From Paramoeba atlantica (lineage: Eukaryota; Discosea), in the NCBI GenBank assembly GCA_977017575.1, contig CDRNVI010000020.1, forward strand, positions 248,001 through 312,000: a stretch of 64,000 nt of DNA. Reading direction: 5' to 3'. Under the pieces are notes generated by a model. The model searched no databases and had not been told where the DNA came from. It was given only the letters and a program-made list of their open reading frames with translations. Of this stretch, positions 39,797-50,495 are shown one piece after another. How positions within the stretch are numbered: position 1 is the stretch's first letter; each line of letters begins with the position of its first letter. Made by a program: the position numbers and the translations under genes.

Positions 39797-40729
39797 AACC
39801 CCCGCTCACGAATAAGTGACCCCCCCTTATTTTTAGCACAGGGGGGCCTCGGTGGGTTATCATATCACTTTTTCGTTCAAAATTTCGAGATCTGTACGTT
39901 CCCGCTGTTTTTAGCTCATTTTAAAATTTTAAAATTTAGTCAAAAAACATAATTGGTTTTTCAACTTTTTTTTCCAAAAATTACCAAATCACCATATCGG
40001 CTCCCAAAAGGGGGCCTTACGGATAGTGGTAAGGTTCTTTTGAAGATGAGACAGGCAGAAGGTGTTCCGATAAAACAATTATCCCGTGATTTTAACGTCT
40101 CTAGAAGGATAATCAAAAAATATCTGAACGAAAAAAAATCTAGCGGGGAATACACTTTGAGTCCTGTGACCATCTATTACAAGTGAGACATCTACAATGA
40201 CACATCTATTACAAGTGAGACGTACATAGAAACATTAAAACAGGTAGATTTCCCCCCTAATAGTGTATTTCAACAGGATGGGGCAACGGCACATACTGCC
40301 CGTGCCTCCAAAGAGTATATTGAGAATTGAATGAGTGATGTTCTAAGAAACTGGCCCCCCAACTCGCCCGACCTTTCCCCCATAGAAAACGTCTGGTCTA
40401 TGGTCCAAGAGGCGGTAGACGAACAAACCCCATCGGACAAACCTTCACTTATCCGATGTGTATGTAAAGCATGGTCTTCTTTAACTCAAAAAGTGATCGA
40501 CAAAACAGTATTAAGTTTTGATTCTCGACTTAAGGAGTGTATAAGATTGAAGGGCGAAAAAGTGACAAAATGGTAATTCTTCTCTAAATTGTGCGTATTC
40601 GTTTCTTTTTGTCTCATTTCTGCACGCGCAAAGTCCTTGTGTTGAGATCTGCAAAATGCAACAAAAAACAGCTCAAACGGACATTTGTACGAAAAAAAAG
40701 AGGGGGGTCACTTTTCGTGAGCGGGGGTT
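39797..40729 (+). mobile_element. Tc1-like relic (AACCCCC family), TA-flanked, nested
   Basis: Ends AACCCCCGCTCACGAATAAG and TTTTCGTGAGCGGGGGTT are flanked by TA (39795-39796, 40730-40731). It sits inside the element 39043-40786. It carries a decayed Tc1-type transposase and shares both subterminal regions with the non-autonomous elements in the tandem units, of which it is the likely parent family. Confidence 0.8.
39953..40576 (+). pseudogene. Tc1-type transposase remains
   Basis: An N-terminal HTH (MRQAEGVPIKQLSRDFNVSR) ends at 40186. After a deletion of most of the catalytic core the reading resumes with FQQDGATAHTARASKEY (second Asp), an in-frame stop at 40328 and WPPNSPDLSPIENVWSMV (catalytic Glu box). 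About 200 codons of a normal gene remain, with one large deletion and at least two stops. Confidence 0.75.
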
Positions 40730-40799
40730 TAATTATAATTATTAATTAAAAAAAATTATGCTTATAATTACTTATGGAGGGGGGAGTACTAACAATGGT

Positions 40800-41400
40800 A
40801 TTATTTCACCTATTATTAACATTCATCTATTATTAACAAGAATTGCTTTTTCTCTTTTTTCGCAGCTTCCCTAACGGGAAACTTATGCGAAAATCAGCTT
40901 TTCGTGGAGCTTTTTTCATGAAAAGTGGGGCTATTTGTGGGGATAATGATAGGAAACAAGCCTAAAAGGACGATTGCTAATAATAGATGAAACGTTCATT
41001 ATAAATATATCTATTATTGGAAAGTGGGGCATTATTTCAAAACAAATCATCTATTAAATTTTATTAACAAACTGTCCATTATTAACTCTAAGGAGCCATT
41101 GAGAAAGAAATGCAGCAAGACTATTCGCTATTAGAACGAGATTCATCAAACGCGATTAAAACGAGCAAAAATGCGAAGGACACAATTTCATAAAACATAA
41201 AAAAATGTAAAAAAAAATGGGTGCGTTCCAGAAAAATGGTATCAAAAAACCGTGTTTTTTGGACCTAGGGGGTCCCTACGAAAAAGGCGGCAAAGCCCTT
41301 CGCTAGGAAAACGAGATCTCTCGAATGCTGCAAAGATGAGCAAAAGCGGATAAAAAAAAGTCAATTTTCCGCGGGGGGCAAGATTTCTGTTCACCCTTGT
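40800..41400. other. decayed repeat sequence, no gene seen
   Basis: Repeated (t)catctattattaacaa motifs lie near 40820-40850 and 41000-41080. From about 41270 the sequence (gcaaagcccttcgctaggaa, acgagatctctcgaatgctg) is a diverged copy of the inner part of the 0.92-kb element of the tandem units. Confidence 0.5.
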
Positions 41401-41793
41401 ACAAAAGAGGGCTTACATCAATAAGATAAATGTTGGGGACTTTTGATGATAACTTTTAAAAAAACGAAATATACGTACTGCATAGTACTTGCTATAGTAC
41501 TGCTATAGTACATGCATGTATCTTGAACACCGTTGGAAATCTAGTTTTTAGAGGCTAAAAGACGATTCACGGCAAATATTTGGGCTTGCGAGCGGGTGCG
41601 TCCGGGTGCGTGCTGAAAGTTTAAATCAAAAAAGGCCACCTTTAGATACATTTAGGCTCCATTACACCGCGCGAGCTGAATAAATGTCGTGGTGGTAGTT
41701 GCTTCGTTAAAAAACGGTGGTTGTTGGTAAACGGGGCTTCGCAATTTGTTTCCCGCTAACGACGCCGCGTATGGCTCAGGCCCGCGAAAAATG

Positions 41794-41866
41794 TAACACC
41801 ACCGGGAGTCGAACCTGCGACCGCCAGATTATGAGCGGTATGCCTTACAAGCTGGACTACCTGGGC
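41794..41866 (-). tRNA. tRNA-Met(CAU)-like pseudogene or SINE head
   Basis: The minus strand has a good A box (TAGTCCAGCTTG, 41859-41848) and a perfect B box (GGTTCGACTCC, 41815-41805) at normal tRNA spacing. Between them is CTCATAATCTG, as in the anticodon loop of elongator tRNA-Met. The acceptor halves (GCCCAGG and TGGTGTT) do not pair and the anticodon and T stems are weak, so it cannot fold as a normal tRNA. It is either a decayed tRNA gene or a tRNA-derived repeat with a working internal Pol III promoter. Confidence 0.45.
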
Positions 41867-42214
41867 TCGAATCCCGAGGCCTACGTTTTTAAGCACAGCG
41901 ATATGCGCCCAAATCGAGTATAAAGGGGGCTAGACCCCCCTTTCCACCCTCCTCGATACATCCTATCCCGGACACCATAAAGAAGGGAGGGGCAGAGTTT
42001 GTAAACAATCCCTGAAATTTATACAGCTCTTTATTCGTTCAGAATTTTGAGTTGGTGGGAGTCGTGTTATGTTCCCACTACGTTCTGCAGTCCTTCATTT
42101 CTGCGAAGGAATGATTTCTTGTGCGAAAGTATCGCATTTATTGCTCTGGGAGCGAAAATACGGGGAATTGGTAATATTCAGGGTTCGCGGAAACTTTAAA
42201 ACTTTCAAGAAAGT

Positions 42215-45200
42215 ACTTTAAACATAGCTTTTGGTTTGCTGGTGTGTTCGCTGGTTCGCTGTGTTAGCTGGTTCAGTGAACAAAATAGCGAACACAGCGA
42301 ACCACTTAACACGGCTCTTCGGAATTAAACTTCAAGATGGTCGAAAGCGTTACAGAAACAGTATCTCTATCTCTAAAAGGATTATCTCCTTGCATGCATT
42401 AGTTTTCATCGCCCAAAGTATTTTTTTTATTTTTTTTGGGTGTGCACCCCCCTAGGCTCACCGGAAGCCTACACCCTAACACCAATCTTGTAACTACTAA
42501 TCTTGTACCGCCGCCTGAATAATCTGGGAATTGCCCTTCTGGATTTTTTTATTTTTGGCCAGTCGAGTTTATCCTCGAGTCTTGGCAAAGAAAGAAAAGA
42601 ACAGTGAACATACATCTTAATAAAAAAAATCTATAAGCTCAATCAACAATTGCATCGATTTGAGGATCCAAACGTTTAATATTGCAGTGCACGAAAATAT
42701 ACACTGCCATCTTTTCCGGAGACATACTAGCCTGTCGACTGCAGTACTTATGTCCCATTACGGAAAGCACTGAATCACATTCTGTAACTATCGGCCGAAC
42801 CCAGAGGTAACATCGTGCTGCGCGATATATTTCCGGGTACCTAAGTTTTCCTGTCTCTTCCCACCAAGTCGCCGCTGTGTACTTCGGTGTAGCGCGCCAA
42901 CCATAATCTTCACAAGTAAGAAAATCATTAAATTAGTTATCCGATATCGAAAACATCGGAGTGCCAGTTCGCAACATGTCATTCATTATTTCAGTGCTAG
43001 GAGGGGAAGTCAAGAAAGACACATCAGAGTTCCGGACTGACCACTGGATATACATAGGATTTAACCATTGTACATTCATAAAAAAATCCCAGAGATGATG
43101 CCGGCGAACGCGATCTCGATGGCGCAAAATTGCTTCTACTACCTGTTCATTATACGACATTTGCTCGCGAAGGTTGTTTAGAACAGGAAAAACACTAAGA
43201 ACGCTCGGAGTGTCTGTGACGTCAGAAAAAAGTTCCAAAGCATTTTTTATGGGGGCGCACTGCTTTAAGAATTCGTTAGCCTGATTGATGATAGCCTGGA
43301 TTGATCCTTCGGTTTTTAAGCACTCCCAGCATTGCTCTATTGAAGCAGACGGTTTCTTACTCTTACGGCAGTGCGCCTCCACTAGTCGGGCTATCGTCGG
43401 AGCCTTGTTGGCAATGTAGCTAATTGAGGTAAACTTATCCAATACCCATCGAGTCACACCCCCAAGCTTGGGGGATCCATGAACAGGAGCTTTGTGCGCC
43501 TTGTCGAGACCTTCTAAAATTTCGGGGACCAGGGCTTTTGAGACGTCTTATTTTTGCTCGTACGTTGCAGTCGAAATTAGAGCGTTGTAAAGTTCCACAC
43601 CGGGAGTTTCAACGAAACGTTTCAAGAGAGAAACAGCGCTTGTCAAAGAAGTCAATTTTTTCTTTCTCGACATCTCCTAAACTATGTCCCACCAAAAGGC
43701 TGTGGTAGGATTGAACAGTTTTTGCGGCCTTATGGACGTCGTCACCAAATTCTTCGCAAGTCCAGAGCTATACCCCGAAATTCACCTTTCCGAGCTGAAG
43801 TTTCCGCTCCACTATAGAAAGTATTAGTGAAATATTTACGAAGTAGAAAGAGGTTCGTAGTGTTCCAACTCTCTAGTGCCGACTTCGCAACTTGGTTGAG
43901 AAAATGGCTGATGCATGGCACCAGCGCCAACCGCTGATTGCAAGTTGCGTTGACGTCTCCCTGTAGTTGAGCAATTGATCCTTGAACCGCATTCCTCATT
44001 GATGAGAAATCGTTCTCACCCAAAATGCCCAATCGTCGATACAATTCACCAAGTTCGTTCTCAGCCTCCTGCCGGGCCACATGATTGACGGCAGCCCCAT
44101 CTACTATGAGGTAGGCCCATTTTCGCAGACGTTGCGCCCCTAAACGGCGGCGAAGATCATCAACAATTTGTGCACCGATCTGGGCACCATTAAATGCGCC
44201 ATGTTTTTCGTGATACATAGGCGGAAGTACCCAATGATGAGGACCTACATAGAGCAACGCTACCATGATGTGTTCACCGAGAACCTGATCCGTGCCTCCG
44301 TCCAAAGCAATACCAAACAATTCGTAGCTGTCAATTAACTCATGTATTTGACGCCATATTTTAGCTTCTAAGACGGACATGTCGGTTTCCAAAGTGCTCA
44401 CCTCCTTTGGCATTGCCCGTAGAATATCATCTCTCTGCGCGTTGTACGGCCACCGTTGCCCAATTTGTTCTGCAAAGTGTAATGCGACTGAAAGAGGAAT
44501 ACTAGTTGATGCGACAATGACGGGGAAATCAGTATGCCAAAATTCAAATGGAGTCTTTTCCTCTTGCACTAGTGTTACTGAATTTTTCGAAGTCCCAGGA
44601 CAGACATGATTCAGGTGGCGATTGTAAGTAGACTCACAGTGTGAGTGAAATACTTCGGCACAGCGCCTACAGCGGAGATGAATAAAATGATTTGATTGAT
44701 CTCGCAGAGCAAAATCATCGCACTTGTTCCTTTTCTCTGCAGAAAGGCAGATGACATCCGCCGTACAGACTTCATCAACAAAGTTTTCTTTGATCCAGTG
44801 GAGCCGGAGTAAGGCGGGCCCTCCCCTCTTCCTCTTCGAAGTTCGACAGGGGGTCACAAGAGCGACATCCAGAGTAGTCTGACTCGGAGCTTCCGCCCTA
44901 CGCTCTGCCAGTGTATTCGCCGCTTCTCGTCGAGCATTAGCGGTCGCTAAAGGTGTGTTTGAATGCTCTGGCGACAGTACATTAGAGTCGTTCGGAGAGG
45001 AAGATGTAAGCGGCAGTTCTGGAACCTCTTCCTGTGATATAACACGTCTTCGACCCATACGAAATTTAAAGTTTTGGTAGAAAGATGAAACTGTCTACAT
45101 TTTAAAGACGATTATTCCATGATGAATTACCCTAAATACATAAGGAAAAAGAGAAAAGTTCAATATTGCTTTGTAACATCGAGTAAAACATTTCTCCTGT

Positions 45201-45295
45201 GTGGTACTGCTTAGCACAAAAACTGGTTCGCTTGGTTCGCTCGTGGTTCGCTGGTGGTTCAGTGGGTTCGCTGAACCAATAGCTATGTTTAAAGT
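42215..45295 (-). mobile_element. hAT-superfamily DNA transposon, broken
   Basis: Inverted ends actttaaacatagcttttgg.. (42215-42236) and its inverse (45274-45295, one mismatch) enclose a minus-strand hAT transposase. Next to each end are clusters of ggttcgct-type motifs (42231-42302 and 45226-45277), probably subterminal binding sites. The outer boundaries may reach a little further; I found no certain 8-bp duplication. Confidence 0.7.
42639..45058 (-). pseudogene. hAT transposase with BED-like finger
   Basis: The ATG at 45058 opens a 438-codon frame: a Ser/Thr/Arg-rich N-terminus, a Cys/His finger (HLRCRRCAEVFHSHCESTYNR), then the catalytic region FGIALDGGTDQVLGEHIM (first Asp), YLIVDGAAVNHVARQ (second Asp) and LVPCISHFLNQVAKSAL. 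A frame change between 43742 and 43457 and a TAA at 42935-42933 break it. The last part gives the hAT dimerisation region (TAATWWEETGKLRYPEIYRA, then ECDSVLSVMGHKYCSRQASM) and a stop at 42639. Apart from these two breaks it is full length. Confidence 0.82.
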
Positions 45296-45976
45296 TACTT
45301 TAATTTTTTTCTAAAAACTTTCAAAAACTTTTTTTCTTCGTATACTTTAGAATCGCAGAATTTTCTTTCATCATGATTTTGATTCGTCTGTATTCATTAC
45401 AGTTTATTATTAGGCCTCTATACAATACACGACACTCTTTTTTCCGATGGAAAAGCTCACCCGGGGCAGTTTTTGTAAAGAATTCTTTGCTCAAGTACTT
45501 AATGCAGAGGGCGACAAGCAGATGTTGGAATGCAATTTGCGCCCTGAGAATAGCAAAAAACATTTTTTGACGGCAAGAGGTCTGCAGACCGATTATATAT
45601 CGGCAGAAAGGCATCTTCGAAAGCACGATAAAAGCTATGATGCGTGGTGCACGGAACAAAGGGAGAAAGCACCCAATATTTCGTCACAAAATTCTCCGTG
45701 GAATGTGCCACACCCCACCTCGAAGAGAAAAGCTGAATGAACTTACCATTGAGTACGCCAAGCAAATCCGTACCAAAACGTGCATTGACTTTGGCTTTAA
45801 ATTTTCGGACGTAAGTCATACTATGTTGTTCTGAGAACTGTTCTTTGTTCTCAGAACACCGAGAACACCATTCTATGAACCCACTTTACTTGAAAGGTTT
45901 CGATGAGCTTTTGAAAAAAAATAGAATCATTCAGCGAGCCGTTGTTGCATCGACTGCAGCGTAGAAAATACGCTTC

Positions 45977-46375
45977 TTATGGGCGGATCATGGAGAACAT
46001 GATCCAGTCCCGCGGATTTTTACTACCAGAAAGTAGGCGACGCATGCCATCCTGTATGAACGACCGACATGCGACAGCTTCATCCGAGTCATCATTAATT
46101 TCACCGAGAAGACTTTGTTGCTTCGAAATGTGACTTGTTGTTGGTCCCAATATGGCGTATTCATGTCGCAAGTAACCGGCGAATTGATACTGTTTTACAG
46201 AGACAATATCAACACGTTTGGCTGCAAGTGCCCAATTATCAGCGATACACAGAGTACTATGAGTGATGTGGCAGTGTCTGTCAGGGAAGACACAATCACA
46301 TTTGGTGACCAGCGGCGGCGTCCATAAGTAATGTCGTGCAGCAGTAAAAACATTCGGGAAATAATGACGACCCAC
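45977..46375 (-). pseudogene. hAT transposase C-terminal fragment, minus strand
   Basis: Begins GRHYFPNVFTAARHYLWTPP, then LVTKCDCVFPD, nearly the same dimerisation motif as in the plus-strand relic around it (46978-47409) but in opposite orientation. The two may be arms of an old inverted duplication of one hAT element. The rest of the frame (EINDDSDEAVACRSFIQDGM) is not clearly hAT. Confidence 0.6.
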
Positions 46376-46573
46376 ATCACACCATCACTCATATTCGTTC
46401 GCGTGTGGGGACGGATCCCATATGTCATACCTTTGCGGGTCCGACAGGTCCGGACCCATGTGAGTCCATGGACCCATGTCCGTACTGGTCCGGGACCCCC
46501 CGGACCCACTTGGATGGTCATCCTCAAGTTTCAATTTAAATCGCTGGTTTTATTAGAAAGCTAACACAGTGAA

Positions 46574-46594
46574 GGTCATATTTTAAATATGACC
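46574..46594. repeat. 21-bp palindrome
   Basis: ggtcatattt-t-aaatatgacc, a perfect 10-bp inverted repeat just before the start of the C-terminal hAT piece. Confidence 0.6.
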
Positions 46595-47409
46595 TATATA
46601 ATATGTCTATTGTGAACTGTTCAAGGCTTCTAGTTCGTTACGGAGTTGAAAATATTCGCAATTCGTGCTTAACCTTCTTAAAGGAATGCGATATTCTCTT
46701 CGTTGCATTGAATAAATTTTCTGAACTCAATGGGAAACTTACAGCGACGCACGTTACCGAAACTTTGGAACAGTTATTCGAGGATTCAGGGGAAGGAGTC
46801 GGGCCTGAAGGTTTAAAAGAAGCGCTGAAGCATCATATGGCCCGGCTTTCTAAAAACCATAACATGGAATTTTGGAAAGACGTTGTTTGGTTCGATCCAA
46901 TATTCATTTCTGAATTCGGGCGCCCATATAACATGAAGAGTATCAGTGTGCAGCGGGCGAACAACCTTTTTGATTGAGGTTTAGGAGCACTAACAGAGCG
47001 AAACGCTTTATTTTCTATTACTGACATAGAATGGCAAGCGTACGTCACTTGTACTGACTTTGAGTGGGATCCCTCTGTGCACAGTAATGAGTATGATTAC
47101 TGGTGCACTACGGGTGATAGACTTTTCCCATCTATTGCTTTCGCCGCGCGTCATTACGTTTGGACGCCACCTCTCGTGACAAAGTGTGACTCATGGCTAT
47201 CGATATTGTCGTATATGTACAGTCCTCGACAATCCAGACTTCCTCCACGTGTGATTGCTGACCGGATTTTTTTGCGTGGAAACCTAAATAAGATTAAAAG
47301 AGTGACTCATAGCCCGAAAACGCAATATAAATCATCCGAGGAAGGTGAGTTTGATCTTCTCGAAAGTAGCGATACAGTCGAAGGCGAAGACAAAGATTTT
47401 ACAGAGTAA

Positions 47410-47870
47410 CCACCCTCTCATTGGACTAATTTAGGGTGATTTTTCGTAGTATCAAACTAAAATTAATGGAATCTTGTAATGTATGATGTTGATTGCATAC
47501 CTTTGTAAAAAAAATACAGCATTCTATATATTCAATGAAAATAGCTTCTAAAAGTTCTTAGATCACTTTCACTTTTCCTTTCCGTTCTCTTATACATTTT
47601 TTGGGCGGGTGTCGGCGATCACCTATTCGTTAGTTCATAGCAAGTGAGAAAATAGTGATAAATATAGAGTGTCTTTTGATTCAAATTTTTATGCGTTCAC
47701 CATATGCTTCTTCTATATTCCTTTTAAATTACTTCTATATTTGCTTTTATTTAGTGAGTGTTAGCATGTATGCCCTTCATGACAGAGGTTGCAGCCCTTC
47801 AGCGTCACATGGTACACTACTTCAGTGTGGTTTCTTTATTTGAAATTGTTAGACAAACTGCATGAAGTAC
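47410..47870. other. intergenic, AT-rich, no gene seen
   Basis: No coding signal. Only short, compositionally biased open stretches. Confidence 0.5.
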
Positions 47871-47972
47871 GGACTTTCGTACTAAGTACGGATAGTACGG
47901 TACTTAGTACGTACTAGTACGAAATACGGGGTCCGTACTACGCTTAGTACGAAGTACCGTACTGCGATGTAT
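47868..47972. repeat. cluster of TACG/GTAC palindromic motifs
   Basis: About a dozen copies of agtac(g)g / cgtac(t)a in both orientations within 105 bp (for example gtactaagtacggatagtac) form several overlapping small inverted repeats. They may be decayed subterminal arrays of a DNA transposon or a protein-binding array. Confidence 0.6.
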
Positions 47973-48434
47973 GTATTTACTTCACAGACAGTTCGCTCTG
48001 GTTGTTGCATACCTTCCGGGCTAAGAGGGGGGCAACGCGCCTGTAGTTTCATCTTACAAACGTGTAGCATTGGAGTTCCAGTCATGGGACAGCCCCATCT
48101 ATCTCGGCCCCTAGAGGACAATCTACCTCCCTTCTACGGGGGAGGTTCTTCAACACTGTCTTCGTCCTGTTGAACATTTACAAACTCTGTAATCTTGCGT
48201 TGCTTAGCGGGAATTCTGTTTTGTAATAACGTATGCGATGCCCGATCGATGTTATCGCGTTCCCGTGCATTTCGCGTACTTTGTGCCACATCGTCTGGGG
48301 GTACCACATCGTCTGGCTCCTCAAGTTTGATGTCCATGCGCTCGTTGGCGCAGAGATACAGTTCTTGATACGACGGCAGGTATCATCGGCGCACTCCGCG
48401 ATGACGGATGTCGCACCAAGGGTGCACGGACTCT

Positions 48435-48580
48435 GTCGGTAGAGGGGGTCCAGGCAACTCGCCCTCTCTTTACGCAGCCGGAGGGGCGCACTGCAACCGA
48501 CTCGGTCCCAGTCGGTAGAGGCGGTCCAGGCAACTCACCACCTCTTTACGCAGCCGGAGGGGCGCACTGCAACCGACCGC
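48435..48580. repeat. 76-bp tandem duplication
   Basis: Copies at 48435-48510 and 48511-48580 share gtcggtagaggGggtccagg and tttacgcagccggaggggcg, with about ten differences. The region is GC-rich and has no convincing protein. A short acidic minus-strand frame (48337-48134) lies beside it. Confidence 0.65.
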
Positions 48581-48791
48581 TGCCTCGCGATAAGAAGAGG
48601 CAGAGCCACGCCCAGTGGTCCTCAAGGGAGGCCACCATGGCGCATGGCTCCCGGGGAAGGAAAGGCGCGAAGGTAAGAAAGCCGGGGAGGGAAGTAAACT
48701 CACTCAAAGAGTGATCCGGGGAGGGGTGAAGGGGTGGAAGCGCGTCCCCTGCTTCGCCGAGAAAGAGGGATAGTTTCGGCCTTAGTGCCGT

Positions 48792-48835
48792 CCGGCAACG
48801 GGCATATAAAACAGTAAGATTATGCCCGTTGCCGG
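48792..48835. repeat. perfect 15-bp stem hairpin
   Basis: ccggcaacgggcata (48792-48806) and its exact inverse tatgcccgttgccgg (48821-48835) with a 14-base loop. No T run follows, so it is not a simple terminator. It may be the remains of a palindromic element or an RNA structure. Confidence 0.65.
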
Positions 48836-49384
48836 GGAAAGAAAAGATGAACTAAAGGAAAATGTACCAACAAGATACAGAAACTGTATCTTGATAATCA
48901 ATGTTTCTAATGGAAGCTTTGCAAGGATGAAGGTAACCTAATCTGTTAAATGCAGAAAGAACAACATCCGAACGAGATAAGGAGGACTCCATAGCATTCC
49001 GAGGATCCTGCAGAACTATCTTCTGTCTCAGTTTCATTGGAGTCATCTGTTCCAGAAGATTTGTTTGCTTCTGTTTTAGAAGAATTTTCCTCAGATCTTG
49101 CTTCGTTGAGTGTCGCATCACTTGTGCTAATATTGGAAGAATCATCATCTGACAACGCGTCCGCTGAAACAGAGCTTGCTTCACCGTCGCTCGGAACAAC
49201 ACAATATGTTATTTCCTTTGAAGGTTCCCGATGAAATTCCTTCTGCAATTCAAAAAGATTTTACAAATCAAGACGGTGATCCGCCAAGGTTATTTCAAAA
49301 AATTGTGAACAATAAAGAATGTGAACAATAAAAAATGTGAACAATAACCGTCGGGGGGGTTTACATAGTTTATGAGGACAAGGG

Positions 49385-49732
49385 TTGCTAAAAATCACCA
49401 CACTTTCTCACGAGGAGATGACGACCGCTGAGTTAAATCCACGTGTTATCGACGTTCTGAGAACAGTGTTCTTTGGTTATGAGAACCAGAACGTGTTCTT
49501 GTTCTCAGAACAACAATGTATGGTAAGTGTATGTATGGATACCTCCACTATTCACCGCCGCACGACATGTGCCGTGACACTCGTACGTAAAGGAATCTCG
49601 ATGTGTTGGGCTATCAAGCCTATGTCATCAAATGATGCCACCGCATTCAAGCTTCTGCTTGAGGAAACATTGGATGAACTTCAATCTGAGCGCATCTTTG
49701 CTGTTCACGTCGTGTCAGATGCGGGAACATGA
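49385..49732 (+). pseudogene. hAT transposase fragment
   Basis: VSVCMDTSTIHRRTTCAVTL followed by a segment ending VHVVSDAGT matches the spacing of the first and second Asp boxes of hAT transposases. Only about 80 codons remain and the frame stops at 49732. A palindromic insert (49456-49515, gttctgagaac ... gttctcagaac) sits just before it; a similar palindrome occurs at 45830-45859 inside the other hAT relic. Confidence 0.55.
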
Positions 49733-49739
49733 AGAAAGA

Positions 49740-50390
49740 AACACGTTGGTGGTCGACTTTGGACACTGTGATTAAGAGTTCGAACTTTCTGATCTCTCCA
49801 GTTGTCTACAGTGTTGTAGTTATTGAAAATTGATTGAAAATGTCAACACCAATCGATGTCACATCGGCAGTTGAGGCGCGATTCTTTTCTCGGTGTTCAA
49901 ATGTTTTGTATTCAATTTTGCATTTGGGCTGATAACGTACTTTTTTTGCTTTTTACTGCACTTTGCGAATCAGTTGCACTTTAGTAGCATTTTTACTATC
50001 TTTCTTTACGCACTTTTTTTTCTCTCTCAACTCACTCAATGGAAAAGTACCTATTCGCGTAATGCGAGATCCTTCACTCCCTTTCACCCTCTTCACCCCT
50101 TTCAATTCCTTTCACCCCTTTCAATTTCCAAAATAACAGGTAACCTGAAGTTCGAATGCAAAGAAAAGGTCATGGAAGTTCTACTCTACCGAATTTTTGG
50201 ATAAACGGAAAAAAAAATTGAAAGTTTTATAGTAAAAAAAACTAAAAAAAGTACTTTAAAGTAACTTTCATCCACTGAAAAAGACTTTTTAAGACTTTTT
50301 AAAAAATATTACTAATATTTTTACCCAAAAGTCGGTCATTTTCGTTTGTATTCTCTCTGGTTTCTTCCCTTTTCCTGGCAATTATTTCTT
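49740..50390. other. intergenic, no gene seen
   Basis: T-rich with pyrimidine repeats (ctttcacccctttcaattcc, 50085-50130). No coding signal. Confidence 0.5.
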
Positions 50391-50495
50391 TTTTAGTCAC
50401 TTCGTTAAACGCGGAGGTAGTTTTCAACGCGAAGCGCGCAGCATTGGTGCCTTCGAAATTGAAAACAACCACCTCGTTTACCGAAGCGACTAAAA
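50391..50495. mobile_element. 105-bp palindromic mini-MITE
   Basis: Arms of 37 bp, ttttagtcacttcgttaaac.. (50391-50427) and its imperfect inverse ending gcgactaaaa (50459-50495), around a 31-base loop. Same family as the pieces at 17101, 25754 and 34337; here both arms are complete. Confidence 0.7.

Larger units (their letters stand above)
39043..40786. mobile_element. TA-flanked element (CTCCCCCCTCC family) with nested insertion
   Basis: 25-bp inverted ends (39043-39067, beginning CTCCCCCCTCCATAAG, and 40762-40786) are flanked by TA at 39041-39042 and 40787-40788. A second TA-flanked element occupies 39797-40729, so the host element is about 0.8 kb. The host part has no transposase and holds the TTAATTAA direct repeats. 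Confidence 0.75.
45447..47409 (+). pseudogene. second hAT transposase relic, plus strand
   Basis: An N-terminal BED-like part (45447-45740, FLTARGLQTDYISAERHLRK..) and a C-terminal part (46603-47409) of a hAT transposase lie on the plus strand with the catalytic middle missing. The C-terminal part has one in-frame TGA (46975-46977) before the dimerisation region (FPSIAFAARHYVWTPPLVTK, then SWLSILSYMYSPRQS). The middle is occupied by an opposite-strand hAT fragment. The protein is related to, but clearly diverged from, the element at 42639. Confidence 0.7.

Noticed and set aside
40000-40576. Domesticated host gene from the Tc1 relic
   Set aside because: The catalytic core is deleted and stops are present; nothing suggests selection on the remaining pieces.
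1220-47000. UGA read as an amino acid (TGA stops before the C48 domain, within the hAT relic at 46975 and after the Ser-rich ORF)
   Set aside because: Host genes have no internal TGA and the coiled-coil gene ends in TGA. The other breaks in these elements use TAA, TAG and frameshifts, so simple decay explains them.
48792-48835. Transcription terminator
   Set aside because: A strong stem but a 14-base loop and no T run; also not expected for Pol II genes.
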